The position numbers and the translations under genes are program-made. Positions 34,772 through 40,621 of a stretch of 40,621 nucleotides of DNA are shown here, one piece after another (the stretch's first letter is position 1; each line of letters opens with the position of its first letter). The notes below the pieces were generated by a model, which did not search any database, was not told where the DNA came from, and saw only the letters and a program-made list of their open reading frames with translations. Origin of the DNA: Methanobacterium sp. Its GTDB lineage: Archaea; Methanobacteriota; Methanobacteria; Methanobacteriales; Methanobacteriaceae. The DNA is taken from contig JAVSLW010000041.1 in the NCBI GenBank assembly GCA_039666455.1, positions 1 to 40,621 of the forward strand. Direction: 5' to 3'.

Positions 34772-34818
34772 ATTTACACCTTCCTAAGCTAAATAGAATC
34801 TGTTCTTAAATATTTAAT

Positions 34819-34828
34819 AGTATATATC
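34819..34828 (+). promoter_or_regulatory. TATA box for trm1
   Basis: AGTATATATC lies about 45-55 bases before the trm1 ATG in the gap divergent from the CPBP gene, fitting a short leader. Confidence 0.4.
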
Positions 34829-34872
34829 ATTACTTAAATACAATGATTAAATTCAATTTTTAAGGTCAGATT

Positions 34873-36021
34873 ATGGACATTAAAATTATTCACGAAGGAC
34901 TTGTAAAAATTAAAACACCTGAATTTGATAGAATATCATCAAAAGCACCCGTATTTTACAATCCAGTAATGGAGCTAAACAGAGACTTATCAATACTTGC
35001 AATAAAGACGTATCAAGAAGAATTAAGGCGTGAAATCAGTATCTGCGATTCATTTGGAGGAAGCGGTATCAGAGGTGTAAGATATGCAAAAGAGATTGAT
35101 ACTGTTAAAAACGTTGTTATCAGCGATATAAATCCAATCGCTGTCCAGTTTGCAGAAAAAAATATAAAATTAAACAGATTAAGTAATGTTGAGGTTTTTA
35201 AAGAGGATGCAAACATTCTACTAAGGAAATGCAGGGGGAAATTTGATGTTGTAGACATTGATCCTTTTGGTACTCCTTCTCCATTCATTGAATCTGCAGG
35301 AATAAGCTTAAAAGCAGGTGGAATGTTATGTGCAACTGCTACAGATACTTCAGCTTTATGCGGAACATACAAAGAACCATGCATTCGAAAATATGGCGCT
35401 ATGCCTCTTAAAACTGAATATTGTCATGAATTAGGTATCAGAATTCTTACAGGTTTCATTGCAAGGACATTATCCAAGTTTAGAAAATGTATTGAAGTAA
35501 AATTCGCACACAGCAGCGAACATTACATGAGAATCTATGCAGTGGTGCGTAAAGGAGCTAAAATAACTGACGAGTCCTTAAAAAATATTGGATACATTTT
35601 ACACTGCCATAACTGTCTTAACCGAATGATGATCAGGGGCATTACTCCACAAATTGGTAGGGACTGCCCTGTATGTGGAGGAAGATTCAAAACTGCAGGC
35701 CCATTGTGGTGCGGCGCTATTTTAGAAGAAGATTTCATAAAAGGAATGAGGAATAATCTAAAAAATACTAAAATAAATCAGGAAAATAAAGCACTTAAAC
35801 TCATCAATTTTGCGTATGAAGAATCTAATGCTCCTGTTACTTATTACGACCTCCATGAAATCTGTAGAAATTTAAAAATAAGTGCACCGAAGCTTATGGA
35901 TGTCATTGATTCTCTAAAAGAAAAAGGCTATTTTGCATCAAGAACTCATTTTAAACCAACCGGAATTAAGACCAGTGCACCAGTAGATGAGATTAAAAAG
36001 ATATTTTTAAGCCTGACTTGA
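34873..36021 (+). CDS. trm1: tRNA (guanine26-N2)-dimethyltransferase
   Basis: The 382-residue SAM-dependent enzyme dimethylates G26 of tRNA. Motifs are an N-terminal EGLVKIKTPEF, SAPVFYNPVMELNRDLS, the SAM loop DSFGGSGIRG, SDINPIAV, the catalytic DIDPFGTPSPFI and a C-terminal zinc site CHNC...CPVCGG. A winged-helix-like tail follows (YYDLHEICRNL). The length is typical of archaeal Trm1. AAGGTCAG precedes the ATG. Confidence 0.96.
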   Translation: MDIKIIHEGLVKIKTPEFDRISSKAPVFYNPVMELNRDLSILAIKTYQEELRREISICDSFGGSGIRGVRYAKEIDTVKNVVISDINPIAVQFAEKNIKLNRLSNVEVFKEDANILLRKCRGKFDVVDIDPFGTPSPFIESAGISLKAGGMLCATATDTSALCGTYKEPCIRKYGAMPLKTEYCHELGIRILTGFIARTLSKFRKCIEVKFAHSSEHYMRIYAVVRKGAKITDESLKNIGYILHCHNCLNRMMIRGITPQIGRDCPVCGGRFKTAGPLWCGAILEEDFIKGMRNNLKNTKINQENKALKLINFAYEESNAPVTYYDLHEICRNLKISAPKLMDVIDSLKEKGYFASRTHFKPTGIKTSAPVDEIKKIFLSLT

Positions 36022-36106
36022 TACTCTTATACTTAATTTTGACCCCTGTGTTTTGCTTATTTATGGGTTTAAAAGTCCCATGAATCTGAATTTTGAATTA
36101 CTGGAC

Positions 36107-36130
36107 GGCCTCTGGCCATAAAAAAATAAT
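36107..36130 (+). terminator. Possible terminator hairpin after trm1
   Basis: GGCC-TCT-GGCC (36107-36117) followed by an A-rich, then AT-only tract lies between trm1 and a converging gene. A second weak hairpin, ATGGG/CCCAT, lies around 36063-36081. No other feature is seen in this gap. Confidence 0.3.
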
Positions 36131-36150
36131 ATAAAAAATAATTAAACTAT

Positions 36151-36846
36151 TTATTCGTAATCCAGCATCCCATGAGTGTAATAATATTGAAGCTCTGAAG
36201 CATGCTGTAATTCGAAATTTCGGTAGGGGAGGCTGAAGTAAGGGAAAATCATTCCTTTTATTAAATAATAATATGCTGGAATTATTCCATACTCTCTCTT
36301 TGCCACATCAAAATACAACGGAAACCCGCAGCCCTGCATTATCACCGGATTTCCACTTCTTGCTGTTCCATGCCATACCATAGGAATTGGGCCTTTTTGA
36401 CCGTGCTGCTTAGCTAATTTGTTAACATAGGCCATTGCTTCATCATAGCTGTTGAATATTTTCCCATCAAGTTTATATTTATATCTGCCATCAGGAACCC
36501 CAAAAATAGCCACCTTAATTGAATCCATCCACTGAATTTTATTATATGAATCAGAAGTACCCTGAGTATCGATAAATGCCATTTGAATTATGAAAGTGTC
36601 TCCATCCCTATAACTTCGATAATTTGAACTTCCTGCAAAGTGCACAACCAGAGCACACTTAGAATTTCTCTCTTCTGCATATTTTGCCAGGACCTGGGAA
36701 TGAGGATGCCCCGGATACATATCTGGATTTGCAACTTTAACAAATGCAAGCCTTCCTAAAGGTTCTATATCTCCATTTAAACCCGTGATGTAAATATAAC
36801 CTCCAAGTAACAGGAGGATAACTACAATAACTATTCCCCATCTCAT
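36151..36846 (-). CDS. Hypothetical membrane-anchored extracellular protein
   Basis: I do not recognise this 231-residue protein. It starts with one membrane helix (about 3-22) and the rest is polar, so it is likely anchored outside the cell. Notable are PGHPHSQVLAKYAEE, ALVVHFAGSSNYRSYRDGD, MVWHGTARSG with nearby His and Cys, and a Tyr-rich C-terminal half. The soluble domain has no repeats. AGGTGAATAA is well placed before the ATG. Confidence 0.65.
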   Translation of the reverse strand: MRWGIVIVVILLLLGGYIYITGLNGDIEPLGRLAFVKVANPDMYPGHPHSQVLAKYAEERNSKCALVVHFAGSSNYRSYRDGDTFIIQMAFIDTQGTSDSYNKIQWMDSIKVAIFGVPDGRYKYKLDGKIFNSYDEAMAYVNKLAKQHGQKGPIPMVWHGTARSGNPVIMQGCGFPLYFDVAKREYGIIPAYYYLIKGMIFPYFSLPYRNFELQHASELQYYYTHGMLDYE

Positions 36847-37275
36847 TTATTCACCTGTAAATTATAACTCCTAATTTTGCTATAATTTCATAAAACTTAA
36901 GTTAAATTTCAATCTTTTCTATTTATTTCTATTTATTTCAATGTATCCTATTAAATATCATAGTAATTAAACTTTGTCCCCCCTTTATCACAGTTTATTT
37001 TAAACCCTTATTGGCACTTAGTAAGTTGTAACAGTTTAATGGTATTTAGAAAGTATGATTAACAAGCACTATGCATTTGCAGACAATCAAAAAACCCGTA
37101 AACATAACCATACATATAACTCAGGATATGCTGCCTTTTATAAGATATAAAACTTGTTGAAAACCATTATTCTCAAAAATAATAAATCTCATAAAACCCG
37201 CTACTAAAAAAATACGCTGTTCCATCATTTTATTACTTTTCACTCTTTATGACATTTCCTTCTTCTTTAGTAAAA
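36847..37275. other. AT-rich gene-free stretch
   Basis: No gene is seen here. It holds the upstream region of the anchored-protein gene on the left and of the DUF4013 gene on the right. Several short polypyrimidine and A-runs occur, with no convincing hairpin or repeat. Confidence 0.5.
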
Positions 37276-37287
37276 TATTTATATTAA
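37276..37287 (+). promoter_or_regulatory. TATA box for the DUF4013 gene
   Basis: ATTTATATTAAA fits an archaeal TATA element about 60-70 bases before the ATG at 37347. Confidence 0.45.
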
Positions 37288-37346
37288 ATAATGTCCATAA
37301 ACAATATTGATATTATGTCAAAAATAAAAAAAGAGGTGGTTTGACC

Positions 37347-38060
37347 ATGGATATTGGAGAAATAGTTGGGGATGCTGTTAGGTATCCCTCACAGGACTGG
37401 AAAAAGGTACTTATATTTGGTGTCATGTTCCTTTTGAGCTTTTTAATTATTCCTGCATTTATTGCAATGGGATATTTTCTTAGGACACTGAAAGCATCAA
37501 TTGCCGGTTCAGATGAGCTTCCAGAATTTGAAGAATGGGGCGAAATGATTGTAGACGGGATCAAGGTATTTATAGTTCAGTTAGTATATTTCATTGTTCC
37601 AGCGATTATAATTTTTGCAGGAATGTGGACATCAATAGCAGCAATGCAGGGCTTAGCTGCAGACCCATCTGCTTTAGCTTTCGGAGTATTAGGTGTAACT
37701 GCCATAATCGGAATTATATTAGCCATTATACTGGGTTTAATAGCCACAATCGCGTTAGCTAATATGGCTTACTATAACAGCGAACTTGGTGCTGCATTTA
37801 GATTCGGTGAAATACTTGAAAAAATAAATCAAATTGGATGGACAGATTACATAATCTGGTATATAGTTATGATCATTATAGGAGTGGTTATAGGAGTCAT
37901 AGCAAGTATTTTAGGCATTATTCCAATACTCGGCTGGTTAATCCTTGTATTAGTAGTGTATCCTTACACATACTTGCTCTATGCAAGGGCTTTAGCATTG
38001 TTATTCATATCAGACGGCACATCAACTGTTATTCCACAAGAATCAGCCCCCTCAGAATAA
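37347..38060 (+). CDS. DUF4013 multi-pass membrane protein
   Basis: The 237-residue protein has the DUF4013 start (IGEIVGDAVRYPSQDWKK) and about six membrane segments, with the polar loop SDELPEFEEWGEMIVDGIKVF after the first. The function is unknown; the family is common in methanogens and often present in several copies. I chose the ATG at 37347 because GAGGTGG lies 8 bases before it, rather than the TTG two codons upstream. A T-rich tract at 38068-38092 probably ends its transcript. Confidence 0.85.
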   Translation: MDIGEIVGDAVRYPSQDWKKVLIFGVMFLLSFLIIPAFIAMGYFLRTLKASIAGSDELPEFEEWGEMIVDGIKVFIVQLVYFIVPAIIIFAGMWTSIAAMQGLAADPSALAFGVLGVTAIIGIILAIILGLIATIALANMAYYNSELGAAFRFGEILEKINQIGWTDYIIWYIVMIIIGVVIGVIASILGIIPILGWLILVLVVYPYTYLLYARALALLFISDGTSTVIPQESAPSE

Positions 38061-38144
38061 ATAGAAAACTCTTTTTTATTTTTTATTTTGAATCTTTCTA
38101 AATTTGTATTAATTTTATCTAAATTGTTTAAAATATATAATCTA

Positions 38145-38156
38145 TTTATATTATAA
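38145..38156 (+). promoter_or_regulatory. TATA box for the Lrp-type regulator
   Basis: TTTATATTATAA lies about 50-60 bases before the regulator ATG, as expected for a short leader. Confidence 0.45.
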
Positions 38157-38207
38157 AGGTTAGATCTATAAACATTGTTCAATTTTTGTAGATATTGCCG
38201 TGATAAA

Positions 38208-38699
38208 ATGAGTGAAGAAGAATCAATTAAAATAGATGAAACTGATAAAAAAATCCTTAATTTATTAAGTAAAGACGGGAGAATGTCATATCGAAAAATA
38301 TCAAGAGAACTGGATGTATCTGTGGGTACAGTTCACAATAGGGTGGATAAATTTGCAAAATCAGGCATTATAAAAAAATTCATACCCCAGATAGACCATT
38401 CCAAACTCGGTTACAAATTAACCACCATAATAGGTGTAAAAGTAAAAGGAGGAGTTTTAAGAAACTGGGAGAACAAAACTGCCTATCATAAAAATGTTCT
38501 TGGAATTTACGATGTTACAGGAGAATTCGATGCTATATTACTTGCTAAATTTAAAGATACTACTGAGCTCGATTCATTTATCAAAGGACTACTTAAAGAA
38601 CCAGACGTGCAGAGAACCTACACTCAAACCGTTTTAAACATTGTAAAGGAAGAATTAAGCTCTTTAGATATATTAAAAGAAGAGGATATAATTAATTAA
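38208..38699 (+). CDS. Lrp/AsnC-family transcription regulator
   Basis: The 163-residue protein has an N-terminal winged helix-turn-helix (about 8-57; DETDKKILNLLSKDGRMS, ISRELDVSVGTVHNRVDKF) and a C-terminal RAM-like ligand-binding and oligomerisation domain (GIYDVTGEFDAILLAKFKD). It probably binds DNA as a dimer or higher oligomer and responds to an amino acid or metabolite. I chose the ATG at 38208; a TTG eleven codons upstream has no site. Target genes cannot be told from here; DUF4013 upstream and the gerW operon downstream are candidates by position only. Confidence 0.9.
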   Translation: MSEEESIKIDETDKKILNLLSKDGRMSYRKISRELDVSVGTVHNRVDKFAKSGIIKKFIPQIDHSKLGYKLTTIIGVKVKGGVLRNWENKTAYHKNVLGIYDVTGEFDAILLAKFKDTTELDSFIKGLLKEPDVQRTYTQTVLNIVKEELSSLDILKEEDIIN

Positions 38700-38712
38700 A
38701 CCTGTGATTTTT

Positions 38713-39054
38713 TCATAAACTGTTTTTACCCTTTCTCGGGATAATTTTTCTGATCAATTCTTTCGAAATTGTTTCATCCTCATTTAAAGAGATAACATAT
38801 TCTCCCTGTGGTTCTTCAATTAATAAAGCAATGGGAAATATTTCTGCTGCTATGAATTCTCTTCTTTCATTTTTAATTACTGAAGTCTGTACTACGGGAT
38901 AAATTGTCCTTTTAGCAAATTTAATCGGTTTTCCAATATTTATATCTATTTCTGGTTCTATAATACTATTTATTACATCTATTATTTTATCCTCTGATTT
39001 TTCTAAATTAAATGCTTTTTTAAACATTTTTCCCGGATTTTTAATCAGATCCAT
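38713..39054 (-). CDS. Hypothetical protein in gerW/DUF2953 operon
   Basis: The 113-residue protein is soluble and mixed alpha/beta. It starts MDLIKNPGKMFKKAF and contains INIGKPIKFAKRTIYPVVQ and AAEIFPIALLIEEP, a pattern faintly like the GerW/YtfJ core (initiation with GKPI, then PV and a later ALLIE strand). It may be a distant paralog of the GerW protein two genes upstream. GAGGATGAAAA precedes its ATG and overlaps the end of the DUF2953 gene. Confidence 0.7.
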   Translation of the reverse strand: MDLIKNPGKMFKKAFNLEKSEDKIIDVINSIIEPEIDINIGKPIKFAKRTIYPVVQTSVIKNERREFIAAEIFPIALLIEEPQGEYVISLNEDETISKELIRKIIPRKGKNSL

Positions 39055-39057
39055 TTT

Positions 39058-39645
39058 TCATCCTCTAACTTTTCTAAGCTCACCAGCAAGTGATCTAACT
39101 GGTTTTTTCGTTAAAGCTTTTAATGATTCAATTATGATCCAAAAAAGCATTATTTTAATTTCTATTAAAAAAGAGCCGTCTAAACGTTCTTTATAAAAAT
39201 CAGGTTTCACATTCAGGTACACGTTAGGGAAGACATTTATAATTGAAGATATTCCCCATAAATAACCACCTACAACTGCTGTGTCTGCTGCGCTATGCAT
39301 CCCAATGGTAGAATCAACTGAAATTTTATTAACAGAAACTGATTTTAAAAACGCCCTGAATATATTAAGAAGGTAGGGTAAAGATTCTATAGAAAGTGAA
39401 ATTATATGTGGAATACGCTTATAATCTATTTTCTGCTCTTTTTCTTCTCTGGGTTTTTCTTTCATTTTATCTGAAGGAATCTTTTGATGAATTAACCTTA
39501 TTTTTAGCCAGCTTAGTTTAAAATATCCCTCATTTACAGAACCTTTTCTGTAAAGCTGTAATGAAATTTGAAAAGGAACCACCATAATCCCCATTATAAT
39601 TAAAACAATAATAAGGATAATGATGGATACTTCAATGTATGCCAA
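39058..39645 (-). CDS. DUF2953 membrane protein (YtfI-like)
   Basis: The 195-residue protein has an N-terminal membrane helix (about 6-24), a charged linker and a C-terminal region with SVDSTIGMHSAADTAVVGGYLWG, the conserved DUF2953 segment, where the family shows G-x-x-D-A-A-x-T-x. The start is TTG; a stop lies directly upstream. In Bacillus ytfI (DUF2953) sits next to ytfJ (gerW), and the same pairing occurs here, so the two may work together. It follows gerW by 49 bases. Confidence 0.8.
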   Translation of the reverse strand: MAYIEVSIIILIIVLIIMGIMVVPFQISLQLYRKGSVNEGYFKLSWLKIRLIHQKIPSDKMKEKPREEKEQKIDYKRIPHIISLSIESLPYLLNIFRAFLKSVSVNKISVDSTIGMHSAADTAVVGGYLWGISSIINVFPNVYLNVKPDFYKERLDGSFLIEIKIMLFWIIIESLKALTKKPVRSLAGELRKVRG

Positions 39646-39694
39646 TTAAGATCCACTCTTTGACCCATTACATTCATGACCTGGTTTCTTTAAA

Positions 39695-40126
39695 TTATTC
39701 AGATTCTTCTTCTTCTTTCTTTTTGCCAGTCATTTTCATTCCTTTTTTCATCATTTCACCAGGTCCACCTTCTTTTTCTATCATCTGCTTTGCTGCGTGG
39801 CCTATATCTGTTGCTATCTTGGAAAGTGGACCCATTCCTGCTACAGATAATATTTGAACTCCTTCCGGACCTTCTATGTCTTTAAATACTACTACTACAG
39901 ATTGGGGCTCTATTCCTGCACCGCCGCCTGCACCGCCGCCTGATTCTTTCATATCCCCTCCTGCTCCAGCTCCAAACATCAGACCAACTTTAGTTATGGG
40001 AATTATTACCTTGTCTCCTATTTCCATTGTTTCTCCTATTACGTTATCAGTGGCCAAAACTTTTAAAAGCTCATCAACTGTTGTTTTAACCATATCTGTC
40101 ACATTTCCTATCATTTCTTCAGCCAT
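39695..40126 (-). CDS. GerW/YtfJ-family protein
   Basis: The 143-residue protein has the YtfJ/GerW pattern: VLATDNVIGETMEIGDKVIIPITKV, a glycine-rich FGAGAGGD...GGGAGGGAG segment, then IEPQSVVVVF. The tail is lysine/glutamate-rich. In Bacillus GerW affects germination; homologs in archaea are of unknown function. The ATG has GGAGGTAGGAT upstream. It is the first gene of the minus-strand operon with DUF2953 and the 113-residue protein. Confidence 0.85.
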   Translation of the reverse strand: MAEEMIGNVTDMVKTTVDELLKVLATDNVIGETMEIGDKVIIPITKVGLMFGAGAGGDMKESGGGAGGGAGIEPQSVVVVFKDIEGPEGVQILSVAGMGPLSKIATDIGHAAKQMIEKEGGPGEMMKKGMKMTGKKKEEEESE

Positions 40127-40181
40127 GCTAATCCTACCTCCAAATGGTTTTCAATAACATACTCTTTCTTATGTAATAGAA

Positions 40182-40193
40182 AATATATATAAT
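40182..40193 (-). promoter_or_regulatory. TATA box for the gerW operon
   Basis: A TATATATA stretch read on the minus strand lies about 55-65 bases before the gerW start. Confidence 0.45.
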
Positions 40194-40446
40194 TTGTTAA
40201 TATTATTATTTTTTAACCATTTATTTTTCATTTAAATAAATAAAAAGTTTTAAAACATATTTTTTGGATAATTGTGGGTATTATTGAATTTAATCTCATT
40301 AAAATTGTTTATATGATTCAAATTGCAGATAAAAGCAAAAAAAGAATTTCAGTTTCCTGATTAAATGTGTATTAAGAATCATTAAACCAAAAAATAGTAA
40401 TCTAACAATCTATAAATATTAATACTATTGAAATCAGGAGATTTTT
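40194..40446 (+). promoter_or_regulatory. Gene-free upstream region of ubiA-like gene with TATA box
   Basis: AT-rich, without a gene. CTATAAATA at 40410-40418 is about 30-37 bases before the ATG at 40447, so the transcript would have a very short leader that just includes the GGAG Shine-Dalgarno. Nothing else is seen. Confidence 0.4.
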
Positions 40447-40621
40447 ATGAAATCAAATGGCAAAAAAATAGTAAAAATCATCAAATTAGGGCGTCTACAT
40501 TTTGTATTTGGAGGATTCTTATTTTTTTGCCTTGGAGCATTATTTGCCACATTAATGGGGGCTAAGTTCAGCCTGGACCAGTTTATATTCGGTTATGCTA
40601 TTTTGTTTGCTGCCCATATTT
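40447..40621 (+). CDS. UbiA-family prenyltransferase, N-terminal part (cut by window edge)
   Basis: Fifty-eight residues are visible: a basic start, then KLGRLHFVFGGFLFFCLGAL and a second hydrophobic segment FIFGYAILFAAH. This RLHFV..GFLFFCLGAL pattern resembles the start of UbiA/MenA-type membrane prenyltransferases, which attach prenyl chains to aromatic or other acceptors. The DDxxD metal motifs lie beyond the window. AGGAG sits 6 bases before the ATG. Confidence 0.7.
   Translation, partial: MKSNGKKIVKIIKLGRLHFVFGGFLFFCLGALFATLMGAKFSLDQFIFGYAILFAAHI

Overview
This window is AT-rich archaeal chromosome from a methanogen, most likely a Methanobacterium-like member of the Methanobacteriales. 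The signs are archaeal informational genes (splicing endonuclease endA, Trm1, the wyosine enzyme Taw1, archaeal HisRS and TrpRS, an RNA-free RNase P), F420H2:NADP oxidoreductase, a four-subunit 2-oxoglutarate:ferredoxin oxidoreductase (kor), a tandem PurE protein and a cobalt-precorrin methyltransferase. TATA-like boxes and strong GGTG/GGAG Shine-Dalgarno sites are frequent. No rRNA, tRNA or CRISPR array is visible.

Layout. At 1-96 is the N-terminus of an IS200/IS605-type TnpB. At 205-1943 (minus) are a TatD-like hydrolase and aroE. At 2081-2743 is the RNA-free RNase P (HARP), followed by a decayed stretch with gene fragments and an array of small hairpins. At 3615-7948 is hisS-hisI-PIN/ATPase/KH-sugar isomerase; the isomerase appears to start with CTG. 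At 8321-13079 are npdG, phosphohexuloisomerase, endA, trpS, a SpoIIM-like protein and taw1. At 13171-15273 are two envelope proteins. At 15391-18209 (minus) is korDABC, divergent from purE, with two palindromes in the shared upstream region. At 19667-24656 are a DegT aminotransferase, an MTH1187 protein, an NcsA/TtuA-like tRNA thiolase, and a nucleotidyltransferase plus an atypical phosphohexomutase. At 25026-28079 are a TPR-CPBP protein and an accessory islet (TumE-type toxin/antitoxin pair, truncated hepT, hairpins). At 28260-33740 are a glycosyltransferase, DUF166-ferredoxin, cbiF/cobM and membrane or secreted proteins. At 33869-38699 are a CPBP protease (probable ATT start), trm1, an unknown anchored protein, DUF4013 and an Lrp regulator. 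At 38713-40126 (minus) is a gerW/DUF2953 operon resembling the ytfJ-ytfI pair of Firmicutes. At the right edge a UbiA prenyltransferase begins.

How the genes work together. Most genes are housekeeping: translation and tRNA maturation, amino-acid and purine synthesis, anaerobic carbon metabolism (kor, npdG, phosphohexuloisomerase) and surface glycan supply (nucleotidyltransferase, mutase, aminotransferase, glycosyltransferase).

The most unusual signal is a dispersed family of tiny hairpins with short loops closed by C-G (loops such as AAA, ATA, GTA, TTC). Two 76-base copies (19484-19559 plus, 24927-25002 minus) are nearly identical over two hairpins. Their third hairpin differs in sequence but still pairs, and each ends in a TTCAC/TTCAT-like boundary resembling an IS200/IS605 right end. 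Related hairpins lie in the arrays at 2999-3150 and 27721-27822 and in-frame inside a protein gene at 32015-32071; a larger perfect hairpin sits in-frame in npdG at 8468-8504. They may be non-autonomous relics or relatives of TnpB elements.
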